A DNA stretch of 10,171 bases from Acholeplasmatales bacterium. Its GTDB lineage: Bacteria > Bacillota_I > Bacilli_A > Acholeplasmatales > Anaeroplasmataceae. The stretch spans positions 1 to 10,171 of the forward strand of contig JAEELC010000009.1 in assembly GCA_016288675.1 (NCBI GenBank), read 5' to 3'. Position 1 is the stretch's first letter, and every line of letters starts with the position of its first letter. Below the pieces are notes generated by a model. That model was given only the letters and a program-made list of their open reading frames with translations. It was not told the DNA's origin and did not search any database. The position numbers and the translations under genes were made by a program. Shown here piece by piece: positions 1 to 6,032 of the stretch.

Positions 1-2
1 AT

Positions 3-50
3 AAAGAAGAATCTGAAGTATTTAAAACTAAAGAAGAGGCTATGAAGTAA
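3..50 (+). CDS. C-terminal end of an unidentified protein (partial)
   Basis: An open frame runs in from the window edge and ends at TAA (48-50), giving KEESEVFKTKEEAMK. The charged, lysine- and glutamate-rich tail is typical of a soluble protein's C-terminus but does not identify a family. The main support is position: the stop lies 12 bp before a strong intrinsic terminator, as expected for the last gene of a plus-strand unit. With only 15 codons visible, it could be chance. Confidence 0.45.
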   Translation, partial: KEESEVFKTKEEAMK

Positions 51-62
51 TATCAACAAAAA

Positions 63-95
63 TAGAGGCTGCAATGCAGCCTCTATGATTTTTTT
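63..95 (+). terminator. Strong bidirectional intrinsic terminator
   Basis: A perfect 10-bp stem (TAGAGGCTGC 63-72 with GCAGCCTCTA 76-85) encloses a 3-base loop and is followed on the plus strand by seven T (89-95). Read on the minus strand, the same hairpin is followed by TTTTT (62-58). It can therefore end both the CDS on its left and any minus-strand transcript through the tRNA-like sequence on its right. Confidence 0.9.
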
Positions 96-96
96 A

Positions 97-171
97 TGGC
101 ATCGGATTAAGGAATCGAACCTTCAACATGGCTTTAGGGGAGCCTAATTATATCCATTTAACTAACCTGGC
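97..171 (-). tRNA. Degenerate tRNA-Arg(CCU)-like gene or tRNA pseudogene
   Basis: Read on the minus strand this 75-nt stretch folds as a cloverleaf. It has the acceptor strand GCCAGGT, a 4-bp D stem around AATGGATA, an anticodon stem GGCT/AGCC with loop CCCCTAA (anticodon CCU), a T loop TTCGATT with stem GAAGG/CCTTA, discriminator G and an encoded CCA (99-97). Several rules are broken. The acceptor has two mismatches and two G-U pairs, positions 27-43 and 49-65 do not pair, and universal U33 is C. It therefore looks like a decayed, or very divergent and possibly mobile-element-borne, tRNA-Arg for AGG codons. The hairpin at 63-85 would terminate its transcript. The fold is seen in the sequence; functionality is doubtful. 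Confidence 0.6.
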
Positions 172-509
172 ATAAAGAAAAAGTATTAAATTTTGTTGTG
201 AAAATACGTGTTCGAATCCCATTTTTGGTCTACAAGTATATCCACTTTGGTGGCAAATTTGGAGGCTAATCCAATTTTATGTGTTTCTATTCATTTTAAA
301 CTTGTGATAAAATGGATTAAGGATTATAGTTTTTAATAAAACAGCCTCGTATATAATAAACCTCTTAGCTGTTATATCAGCGACAACATAATATCTTGTA
401 TATCTTTCATTAAAACAATTATTATTTCGTTGACTACATGGTGACTAATATGCTTAGACATGTAAACTTACTTGAAAAAGTGGTCAAGAAAATGGTCAAT
501 TATAATTGA
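172..509. other. Decayed intergenic sequence without a supportable gene
   Basis: No open frame with a ribosome binding site is visible on either strand. On the plus strand around 208-228 the sequence GTGTTCGAATCC resembles a tRNA T arm, but no matching acceptor, D or anticodon arm can be found. At most it is a tRNA scrap such as an old integration site leaves. A minus-strand run around 285-410 reads open for some 40 codons without a start signal. The stretch looks like the remains of integrated or rearranged DNA beside the tRNA-like sequence. Confidence 0.4.
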
Positions 510-647
510 ATTAAACCACGTGAGTATTTAGATAAAAGAAATATTAAATATAAAGAACCGATAGGTTTTAAGAATTTATTACCTTATCGCTATATGTTGG
601 AAGTATATAAAGATAGAAAAGATATTCTAGATTTGTTAAAAAAATAA
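510..647 (+). pseudogene. C-terminal remnant of an unidentified gene
   Basis: Between an in-frame TGA (507-509) and TAA (645-647), 45 codons read as a protein-like sequence containing PREYLDKRNIKYKEPIGF and PYRYMLEVYKDRKD. It has no start codon with a Shine-Dalgarno site. Its proline, glycine, tyrosine and charged residues differ from random translation of this AT-rich DNA. The stop codon overlaps the first bases of an intrinsic terminator, which is where a real gene would end. I do not recognise the family; a transposase or other mobile-element tail is possible but unproven. Confidence 0.35.
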
Positions 648-699
648 AAGAGTTGTAATTCTAGTTTCAGATAATAATCTAGAATTTACAACTCTTTTT
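647..699 (+). terminator. Intrinsic terminator with a long stem
   Basis: Arms 647-664 and 679-697 form an 18-bp stem (AAAGAGTTGTAA-TTCTAG with CTAGAA-TTTACAACTCTTT, one bulged base), and the transcript continues into TTTTTATTTTT. It insulates the upstream remnant from the membrane-protein gene at 802. Confidence 0.8.
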
Positions 700-801
700 A
701 TTTTTATATAAATTTTGTATTTCATTTTTATTTATTTTTGATAAAATAATATATGTTTTAATTTAAATATAAATAACTATCATTAGTTAAGAAGGTAATT
801 T

Positions 802-1488
802 ATGAATAAAAGAACTTTATTATTATGGATGTGCTTTTTAACATGTCTTGCAGGCGGAATAAATGCAATATCAATGTTTGGATATGATAATACAACGGTA
901 TCACATTTAACAGGATTAATATCAAAGACTGCTATAAGCCTGTCAAATGGTGATCTTACTTGCTGTTGGCAAGCATTAAGAGTTATATTAGCATTTTTAT
1001 CGGGGGCAATAATTTCAGGCTTTATAACAGGAGAAAGAGCATTCTATCTAAATAAAAGATATGGATTTATAATTTTAAGCATTGGCTTATTAATAATTAT
1101 TCCATATTTCTTATCTATAAAAGCAAGCGTATTATTATTTGCTTTAATTATGGGCTTACAAAATGGTATGGTTGTATCTTTTAAGGGTGTTGTTGTAAGA
1201 ATGACACATATGTCTGGAAATATTACTGATTTAGGTGTATTTATTGGATATAAATTAAGAGGAAATAAGAATGAAAAATGTATTACAGGCTTAATTCCTT
1301 TAGCTGCAATAATTAGTTTCATAATTGGAGGTATTATTGCTGTAGCTTTATATAGATTTATGAAAAATAATGTATTTTTCTTATTTTCAGGAATTTACAT
1401 TATCTTAGGTTTATTATTCTTTGTCTTAAGATCTAAATGCAATGACAAAAACTTTAATGATATTCCTGATGATTTAGAAAATAAATAA
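802..1488 (+). CDS. YoaK/DUF1275 family integral membrane protein
   Basis: This is a 228-residue polytopic membrane protein of the DUF1275 (YoaK) family, whose transport or other function is not established. Family signs are the N-terminal glycine-rich segment AGGINAISMF with a downstream SHLTG (residues 17-38) and the second conserved block GLQNG...VRMTHMSGNITDLG (118-145). The two blocks resemble each other, as usual in this family. Hydrophobic helices lie at about 5-24, 59-76, 87-104, 108-126, 164-185 and 190-209, followed by a short acidic cytoplasmic-type tail. Length is normal for the family. The ATG is preceded by AAGAAGG at a suitable distance. The gene stands alone, with a terminator on each side, so it is probably monocistronic. 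Confidence 0.85.
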   Translation: MNKRTLLLWMCFLTCLAGGINAISMFGYDNTTVSHLTGLISKTAISLSNGDLTCCWQALRVILAFLSGAIISGFITGERAFYLNKRYGFIILSIGLLIIIPYFLSIKASVLLFALIMGLQNGMVVSFKGVVVRMTHMSGNITDLGVFIGYKLRGNKNEKCITGLIPLAAIISFIIGGIIAVALYRFMKNNVFFLFSGIYIILGLLFFVLRSKCNDKNFNDIPDDLENK

Positions 1489-1497
1489 AGTATTAAG

Positions 1498-1525
1498 AAT
1501 GAGAAGTTTAGCTTCTCATTTTTTT
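1498..1525 (+). terminator. Intrinsic terminator after the YoaK-family gene
   Basis: A perfect 9-bp stem, AATGAGAAG (1498-1506) with CTTCTCATT (1512-1520), has a 5-base loop and runs directly into a T tract. It lies 10 bp after the stop codon and separates this gene from the diguanylate cyclase gene. Confidence 0.9.
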
Positions 1526-1556
1526 ATTTATTTTCTAAGAAGATTTTTAAATTGAT

Positions 1557-1585
1557 TTGTAAAAAAATGTCGAAGGATGTAAAAT
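1557..1585 (+). promoter_or_regulatory. Probable sigma-A-type promoter of the diguanylate cyclase gene
   Basis: TTGTAA (1557-1562) and TAAAAT (1580-1585) are separated by 17 bp, with a TG just before the -10 element. Transcription would begin about 25 bp before the ATG at 1618. In such AT-rich DNA chance matches are common, but spacing and position fit well. Confidence 0.45.
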
Positions 1586-1617
1586 AATATTATCTAGAAG
1601 AAAAGAGATGAATAGAC

Positions 1618-2409
1618 ATGGAAGAATTAAAAAACTTAACTTTATTTATCTGTGGCATAACATTTTGTATAATGTTAGACTTCTTTTTTAGATTTAATTC
1701 TAAAATAGCTAAAAAAGGACAAATCTTTTCGATTAGAATAATGATTATAGGTCTAAGTGCTCAAGCATTCTTTGATGCACTATCTTATGGACATCCGTTT
1801 TTATTTGAGGATGGTGAAGCATATAATATTGTATTTAATGCACTTTTATATATTCCTATAACAATTGCAGCAGTAGGCTATTTAACTTATATTGAAGAAA
1901 CAGTTGGATTTAAATATAAAAACAATCCTATATATTGGGGAATAAAATTAATTCCCTTAATTGTATTATTTATTTTATTGTTCACTTCAGTACATAAAGA
2001 AATATATTATTATGATGGTGAAAGATTTGAATATGGAAAACTAAACTTCATAACAATCATAATTAATTATTTATATTTTATTTCTACCTTTTTAATTTGT
2101 ATAATTTATGGCTTAAGAGAGAAGAATATAGCTAAACGTTCTAATTATATTCATTTATGTACGGTTATATTATTTTTAATTATTGCAGCCATATTTGAAG
2201 GAATAATGCCTAATTCTCCAATAATGGAATTATGCATTATCCCAGCAGTATTTTACATATATGCTAACGCAAGTAATTCCCGTATTTATACAGACGCTTT
2301 AACTGGATTATACAATAGAGCTCGTATAGATGAATATTTATATGAAAATTTATCTAAATGTACTGAGGATCATGAATTATATTTATTTATTTATTTATTA
2401 TGGACATAG
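1618..2409 (+). CDS. Membrane diguanylate cyclase, N-terminal part (split by an ATTT repeat)
   Basis: The 263-residue product has seven hydrophobic helices (about 7-24, 38-57, 70-91, 107-124, 143-164, 179-197, 202-216), an arrangement used as a sensory membrane module. It then enters a GGDEF domain: DALTGLYNR (226-234) is the classic opening of that domain. After HELYLFI (252-258) the frame continues through an ATTT tandem repeat into YLLWT and stops at TAG (2407-2409), just where the Mg-binding strand should come. The remainder of the domain is in the -1 frame from 2400. In this state the product has the sensor but no active site. The ATG follows a weak purine-rich site (AAGAAAAGAGA, 1598-1608). 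A sequencing or assembly error at the repeat, or simple pseudogenisation, are alternatives to phase variation. Confidence 0.8.
   Translation: MEELKNLTLFICGITFCIMLDFFFRFNSKIAKKGQIFSIRIMIIGLSAQAFFDALSYGHPFLFEDGEAYNIVFNALLYIPITIAAVGYLTYIEETVGFKYKNNPIYWGIKLIPLIVLFILLFTSVHKEIYYYDGERFEYGKLNFITIIINYLYFISTFLICIIYGLREKNIAKRSNYIHLCTVILFLIIAAIFEGIMPNSPIMELCIIPAVFYIYANASNSRIYTDALTGLYNRARIDEYLYENLSKCTEDHELYLFIYLLWT
2381..2399 (+). repeat. ATTT tetranucleotide tandem repeat at the frameshift
   Basis: Four full ATTT units and a partial fifth (ATT) sit exactly at the junction of the two reading frames of the diguanylate cyclase gene. Removing two units (8 bp) gives in-frame ELYLFIMDIDEF, the normal GGDEF-domain sequence. 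Adding one unit (4 bp) gives ELYLFIYLFIMDIDEF. Removing one unit leaves the gene off, with a stop soon after. Because unit length is not a multiple of three, slippage here would switch the full-length protein on and off. Confidence 0.75.
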
Positions 2410-2774
2410 ATGAATTTAAAAAAATAAATGATACATATGGACATGATGAGGGTGATAAGGCATTATGTGTCATTGCTGATTCATTACGTCAATCTGTACA
2501 TTTACATAATTTATTAGTAGGAAGATGGGGCGGTGATGAATTTGTTATTACAGGATTTACTCCATCTAGTTTTAATCCAGAGCAATTCATTAAGGAAATA
2601 TTAGATAATGTTAAGAAAAATGTTTTAATCAATTATTTAGATTATAAAATAATTCTAAGTATTGGTTATAGTTCATGTAAGGATTCAAACACTCCTAAAG
2701 ATTTACTTTTTAAAGATGCTGATACAAAAATGTATGTAGTGAAAAAGCAACATCATTCAGACAAATTAAAATAA
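2400..2774 (+). CDS. GGDEF catalytic part of the split diguanylate cyclase
   Basis: This frame encodes most of a GGDEF domain, which condenses two GTP into the second messenger c-di-GMP. It opens with MDIDEFKKINDTYGH (Mg-binding aspartates at residues 2 and 4) and continues through GRWGGDEF (41-48, intact signature) and ILSIGYS (85-91). It ends with the usual final helix KDADTKMYVVKK (105-116). The product-inhibition I-site (RxxD upstream of GGDEF) is absent: the corresponding residues are L and L, so feedback inhibition is not expected. ATG 2400 overlaps the upstream stop (TAG 2407-2409), which might allow coupled reinitiation, but no Shine-Dalgarno precedes it. A product starting here would lack the first domain helix, so this is better read as the second half of one frameshifted gene. 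Confidence 0.8.
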   Translation: MDIDEFKKINDTYGHDEGDKALCVIADSLRQSVHLHNLLVGRWGGDEFVITGFTPSSFNPEQFIKEILDNVKKNVLINYLDYKIILSIGYSSCKDSNTPKDLLFKDADTKMYVVKKQHHSDKLK

Positions 2775-2790
2775 TCTGACAAATGAAAAG

Positions 2791-2834
2791 CTGTTAATAA
2801 GGCATATTAATTATGTTTTATTAACAGTTTTTTT
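2791..2834 (+). terminator. Intrinsic terminator after the diguanylate cyclase gene
   Basis: CTGTTAATAA (2791-2800) pairs perfectly with TTATTAACAG (2818-2827) across a 17-base loop, followed by seven T (2828-2834). It marks the left edge of the gene-poor, repeat-rich block. Confidence 0.88.
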
Positions 2835-3051
2835 ATTACAGTATGAGAAGTTTCATCTTTATTTGCAAAAACGCGTAATTTTGGCTTTATAAGCGTGTTT
2901 ATATATAAAATGATTAATTATTCATAAATGTATTAAAAGCCTTTTAAAACTAAAATTTGAGCGTTTTAGATGTGTATAGCATATTAATACATAATTATTA
3001 TTAAAAGATAATTGAAACTATATTAAAAATACTTGTATAGACTAAAAATAA

Positions 3052-3082
3052 ATTTCAAATCTTATCTAGTATTTAAAACAAG
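3052..3082 (+). repeat. R repeat copy 1
   Basis: Tail ATTTCAAAT (3052-3060) precedes the core CTAGT (3066-3070), a 7-bp spacer and ACAAG (3078-3082). The right half differs from ACTAG at one base. Tail and left half are exact consensus. Confidence 0.75.
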
Positions 3083-3210
3083 AACTAATGTTGTTTTAAT
3101 ATATTAAAAAGATTATCTATAACTAGATGTAATCTAAGAAATATTGTTAAAAAAAATCAGATCTATGCATATTAATTAATCTTATATAATAGATAATCAG
3201 TCATTAAATA

Positions 3211-3241
3211 ATTTCAAAATATATCTAGTCTTGATAACTAG
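3211..3241 (+). repeat. R repeat copy 2
   Basis: Tail ATTTCAAAA (3211-3219), then a full palindromic core CTAGT-CTTGATA-ACTAG (3225-3241). It has the same 31-bp geometry as copy 1 and lies 106 bp left of E element 1. Confidence 0.85.
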
Positions 3242-3347
3242 TAATTTAAGTATTGAAATAAGAAATATCAATATTTAAATTAGATATGAATTAAAAATTT
3301 GTTATTCGTTTAATTTTTATATTTCTTTACAAAATATGTGAGTTTCT

Positions 3348-3399
3348 AAAACAAATCGAGAACATCAAATACGTATAAACTATAATCTCGATTTGATTT
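3348..3399 (+). repeat. E element 1 (14-24-14 dyad)
   Basis: Left arm AAAACAAATCGAGA (3348-3361), 24-bp spacer containing CAAATACGTATAAA, right arm TCTCGATTTGATTT (3386-3399). The inner ten arm bases pair. The arm has A where the other copies have G (CAAATCGAGA versus CGAATCGAGA), and the right arm has the matching T, a compensatory change relative to E element 3. The prefix TTCT precedes the left arm, as in the other copies. Confidence 0.85.
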
Positions 3400-3454
3400 A
3401 AAAAATACAATATTCTAAGAATATATTGAATGAGTAGAAGAAATTAAATAATAA

Positions 3455-3485
3455 TTTTCAAATTGTTACTAGTTTCATTAACTAG
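3455..3485 (+). repeat. R repeat copy 3
   Basis: Tail TTTTCAAAT, then a full palindromic core CTAGT-TTCATTA-ACTAG (3469-3485), extended to TTACTAGT...ACTAGTTA. It lies 55 bp right of E element 1 and completes the first R-E-R module, just upstream of the Fic-like gene's regulatory region. Confidence 0.85.
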
Positions 3486-3554
3486 TTATATTGATTATAT
3501 AAAATGGTAAATAAAGTATTAGAACTAGAAAAATACAAATTTGAACAATAAATT

Positions 3555-3587
3555 AAATATAGTCATTTTTAAAATTTGACTATATTT
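3555..3587. promoter_or_regulatory. 11-bp inverted repeat upstream of the Fic-like gene promoter (possible operator)
   Basis: AAATATAGTCA (3555-3565) and TGACTATATTT (3577-3587) are perfect inverted copies 11 bp apart, ending 3 bp before the -35 hexamer. This position suits a repressor or activator site. It has no following T tract, so it is not a terminator. Its sequence differs from both the R and E repeats, so it may be read by a different protein or binding mode. Confidence 0.6.
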
Positions 3588-3590
3588 ATG

Positions 3591-3619
3591 TTGAAAGTGA
3601 ACTTAGCTAATGCTATAAT
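3591..3619 (+). promoter_or_regulatory. Promoter of the Fic-like gene
   Basis: TTGAAA (3591-3596), a 17-bp spacer and a perfect TATAAT (3614-3619) form a strong sigma-A-type promoter. A start near 3626 leaves a leader of about 30 nt with GAGGAG (3646-3651) before ATG 3656. The GTG at 3620 directly abuts the -10 element and so cannot be the start of this transcript's protein. Confidence 0.78.
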
Positions 3620-3655
3620 GTGTATGTACATTATTTAACAAAAAAGAGGAGAAAT

Positions 3656-4741
3656 ATGAAGAATTTAGAAAACGTAAAACCTCTTGGATTAAATGAAGAT
3701 CAAATCATGGATCTTCTAAAATTGTATCAGTTTAAAGGAAAGGATTATTATTACGATAACCTTCTAAAAGGTGATTGTGAAGCCATTCTAAGAAAGACAA
3801 TTAAGTCTGATATATTGGCTATTTCTAAAGCTTTAAATCTTGATATTACAGACCCAAGAAAAAAGACATTATTAAAGAAGGATTGTGAGCCTAAAAATAA
3901 GGATGAACAGTTCTTTATTAATATTAAAAACACATTAATAAAGTTCATGGGATTTTATAAAGACTTTGAACTTGTAACTCAAGAGTTTCAAAATTTAGCA
4001 AACGATCTTTTTGCTAATATTGAGCAAGTAAAATATAGAACTTATAAGACTCAAGGAGAGACTAGAGGATTCTTAACTAGTACAAAAGTTGTATCACAAA
4101 GAAATGAACTTGAAAATATGTTAAGTCAATTCTCTAGTTTAAATCTAAGTGGTAGATATGAGGTCTCAAATCTAATTACTAATTTTATTGTTGATTTTAA
4201 AATGCAAGAAATCTTTACAAATAAAAATGAAATCCTGTCTTTATTTATCTTATATGTATTATTAGTAAGTTCTGGATTTACATTGTTTAAGTATACTAGT
4301 TTCTTTGAGCTATATTTTAAATATAGTAAAGAATTCAAGGATGCAGAAATAAAGGCAATGCAAAATTATGAAGAAGGCTACAGTGATACAAGAAAATTAA
4401 ATGCAGTTTTAGTAAAATTATTATTGGAAGGCTATGACAAAGTAGAAGACTATATTAATGAATATTCATTTGATGGTAAGAACTCAAAAGAAGATAATAT
4501 CATTAGTATCATTTATCATCTTCCACAAGAATTTACTAAAGACGACATTAGAGCTAAAGATCCTATTTCTAGTGACTCAACAATCAATAGAGCATTAGCT
4601 AAATTATCGAAGCAAAAGAAGATACGTTCTATGGGATTTGGTAGAAGTGCTAAATGGTATAGAATCGAAAAAACACCAACATTTGCAGATGCTCATCAAA
4701 TCAATTTATTTGATCTTGAAGAGGAAGAAACTAATAACTAA
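3656..4741 (+). CDS. Fic-like protein with degenerate Fic motif, C-terminal winged helix and clamp-motif-like tail
   Basis: This is a 361-residue soluble protein; the start at ATG 3656 is set by GAGGAG (3646-3651). From family knowledge I align it to Fic proteins. An N-terminal helical region includes NLDITDPRKK (61-70). A segment with KYRTY (126-130) and TSTKVV (141-146) follows, and 171-195 replaces the motif helix. Where Fic enzymes carry HPFx(D/E)GNGR it reads EIFTNKNEI (185-193). The catalytic histidine, both glycines and the arginine are gone, so AMP transfer is not expected. Residues 213-266 match the post-motif helices, and 278-337 match the winged helix seen at the C-terminus of many Fic proteins (TKDDIR, STINRALAKL, GFGRSAKWY). 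QINLF (348-352) near the acidic tail resembles the QLxLF sliding-clamp-binding motif. It is the only convincing gene in a 5-kb repeat-rich block, so DNA binding at R, E or the 3555-3587 dyad is an inference. Confidence 0.75.
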   Translation: MKNLENVKPLGLNEDQIMDLLKLYQFKGKDYYYDNLLKGDCEAILRKTIKSDILAISKALNLDITDPRKKTLLKKDCEPKNKDEQFFINIKNTLIKFMGFYKDFELVTQEFQNLANDLFANIEQVKYRTYKTQGETRGFLTSTKVVSQRNELENMLSQFSSLNLSGRYEVSNLITNFIVDFKMQEIFTNKNEILSLFILYVLLVSSGFTLFKYTSFFELYFKYSKEFKDAEIKAMQNYEEGYSDTRKLNAVLVKLLLEGYDKVEDYINEYSFDGKNSKEDNIISIIYHLPQEFTKDDIRAKDPISSDSTINRALAKLSKQKKIRSMGFGRSAKWYRIEKTPTFADAHQINLFDLEEEETNN

Positions 4742-4745
4742 TATG

Positions 4746-4777
4746 AAGGAGTGCAATAAGCACTCTTTTATTTTTTA
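4746..4777 (+). terminator. Intrinsic terminator after the Fic-like gene
   Basis: GAGTGC (4749-4754) pairs with GCACTC (4760-4765) around an AATAA loop; the stem extends by two A-T pairs and one G-U pair and is followed by TTTTATTTTTTAT. It lies 5 bp after the stop and its T tract overlaps R repeat copy 4. Confidence 0.85.
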
Positions 4778-4802
4778 TATTCTATCTAGTTTAATAAACT
4801 AG
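4772..4802 (+). repeat. R repeat copy 4
   Basis: Full palindromic core CTAGT-TTAATAA-ACTAG (4786-4802). The tail has decayed to TTTTTATAT and overlaps the U tract of the preceding terminator. Confidence 0.78.
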
Positions 4803-4948
4803 TAACAATAATAACGATAATATGATATGAGTTAATAAAATAAAGATTTATTTTGGAATATATAATTAAATACATTAATCAAATGATAATAACTATAAAA
4901 ACTAATCTGGCAAATCATGACAAATTCTTACAAAAAATAAGCAGTTCT

Positions 4949-5000
4949 AAAACGAATCGAGAATACAAAATATGTGTAATTGGCCATCTCGATTTCAATT
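4949..5000 (+). repeat. E element 2 (14-24-14 dyad)
   Basis: Left arm AAAACGAATCGAGA (4949-4962), 24-bp spacer with CAAAATATGTGTAA, right arm TCTCGATTTCAATT (4987-5000). The inner eight bp of the arms pair and the outer part of the right arm has drifted. The upstream flank CTTACAAAA...AGTTCT matches that of E element 1. Confidence 0.83.
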
Positions 5001-5077
5001 ATAAAAAAGTTGCTTTTTATAGTTTTTAATTAAAATAAAAACGCAGCTAAAAAAATAGAGTATATCAAATTTCAAAA

Positions 5078-5108
5078 TTTTCACTATATATCTAGTTTTT
5101 AAAACAAG
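5078..5108 (+). repeat. R repeat copy 5
   Basis: Tail TTTTCACTA, core CTAGT-TTTTAAA-ACAAG (5092-5108). It carries the same ACAAG right half as copy 1 and ends the second R-E-R module. Confidence 0.72.
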
Positions 5109-5620
5109 ATGAAAAATAGGTATCATACCAGAAGAAAAAGAAGAAGTTTAAGATCAATCCCTGGCAAATAATATAGTCGAGTGAAAAAAGACTTTAACTA
5201 AAGAATTTAAGCTTGAGATGAAGAAATACCTGCAAAAGCTTCGCTCGATTTGTAATTTTTTTCAAAATCAAAACCTAAATATAATCAAATAGCAGTAGAT
5301 GAACATATTTAATAAGGGTGTTTTTATAGCAAAATCCCTATTTAATTATATAAAAATGTAGTCGTGATATTGATTAAAAGCCTAAAAGAAGTGTTTTGTA
5401 TTATCTACATAACTACCGATAATATATATTATGTTAACCAATAATAAATGCTTTAGATATGGGCTTATTTAGTAATATGTTGATAAGTTGATAAGTTATT
5501 TTTTATAAGTTTGCGTATAGTTCTTAAAAACGCTTATATTTTCTGATCAATTTGACCAATATATTTATATTATTATAGATATTTCGATTTGATTCACGGT
5601 ATCAGACATCAACAACTTTT

Positions 5621-5628
5621 TAAGGAGG
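5621..5628 (+). other. Perfect Shine-Dalgarno sequence without a start codon
   Basis: TAAGGAGG (followed by T) is fully complementary to the 16S rRNA 3' end. No ATG, GTG or TTG lies at a suitable distance, and the nearest frames stop within about ten codons. It sits immediately before R repeat copy 6. It may be the relic of a lost gene or may be chance. Confidence 0.4.
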
Positions 5629-5631
5629 TCG

Positions 5632-5664
5632 ATTTCATATTTCACATCTAGTTTTAAACTCTAG
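5632..5664 (+). repeat. R repeat copy 6
   Basis: Tail ATTTC (5632-5636) is set two bases further out than usual. The core is CTAGT-TTTAAAC-TCTAG (5648-5664). It is nested in a wider inverted repeat, ATATTTCAC (5639-5647) with GTGAAATAT (5672-5680). Confidence 0.68.
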
Positions 5665-5741
5665 GTATTCGGTGAAATATTTAAATCAGATAAACCTTGT
5701 AGCTTAATACTGACACCTTACTTTAATTTAAATCTCAATTT

Positions 5742-5772
5742 ATTACAATTATATTCTAGTATTTAATATTAC
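5742..5772 (+). repeat. R repeat copy 7
   Basis: Tail ATTACAATT and left half CTAGT (5756-5760) are recognisable, but the right half has decayed to ATTAC. It lies 107 bp left of E element 3, almost the same distance as between R copy 2 and E element 1. Confidence 0.5.
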
Positions 5773-5879
5773 ATAAATAATGTAAGACTTTTTAAATTGT
5801 TATTTCAAACGCTATTATCAAATTGATGTTCTTCCTCTTTGATCTATTCTATTTAAAAATTAAAAATTGTATTTTTTCT

Positions 5880-5931
5880 AAAACGAATCGAGAATTGAAA
5901 ATACGTACAAATCATCGTCTCGATTCGTTTT
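5880..5931 (+). repeat. E element 3 (perfect 14-24-14 dyad)
   Basis: The two arms AAAACGAATCGAGA (5880-5893) and TCTCGATTCGTTTT (5918-5931) are perfect inverted copies around a 24-bp spacer with GAAAATACGTACAAA. This is the best-preserved copy and lies near the point where R repeats change orientation. Confidence 0.92.
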
Positions 5932-6001
5932 AAACATTCAGATTATTTTAATACCAATATGTTTTATTTATATAGTTTCTATTATAGTTATATTATATAA
6001 A

Positions 6002-6032
6002 CTGGTTTTTGAAACTATATTAAATTTGAAAT
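6002..6032 (-). repeat. R repeat copy 8 (inverted)
   Basis: On the minus strand the tail is exact ATTTCAAAT (6032-6024) and the core reads ATAGT-TTCAAAA-ACCAG, one change in each half. It lies 70 bp right of E element 3 and completes the third R-E-R module with an inverted right member. Confidence 0.65.

Larger units (their letters stand above)
2835..3590. other. Non-coding, repeat-bearing region upstream of the Fic-like gene
   Basis: No open frame with a start and ribosome binding site is visible on either strand. The region holds three 31-bp R repeats, one E dyad element, half-sites of the R core (ACTAGATG at 3122-3129 and ACTAG at 3524-3528) and an 11-bp operator-like dyad near its end. 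CG-containing motifs (AAAAACGC at 2867-2874, TATAAGCGTG at 2889-2898) at its left edge resemble, in inverted orientation, the far edge near 7841-7876. Base composition is extremely AT-rich compared with the genes on either side. Confidence 0.7.

Noticed and set aside
2385..2409. Programmed -1 ribosomal frameshift in the GGDEF gene
   Set aside because: No canonical X-XXY-YYZ heptamer lies in the right phase and no clear downstream stimulatory structure was seen; the tandem repeat explains the shift more simply.
3620..3655. GTG at 3620 as start of the Fic-like protein
   Set aside because: It lies immediately after the -10 hexamer and would be upstream of the transcript start; ATG 3656 has a good GAGGAG site.
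5109..5171. 20-codon basic mini-frame beginning MKNRYHTRRKRRS
   Set aside because: Its start overlaps R repeat copy 5, it has no ribosome binding site, and the arginine and lysine richness follows from an AG-rich run.
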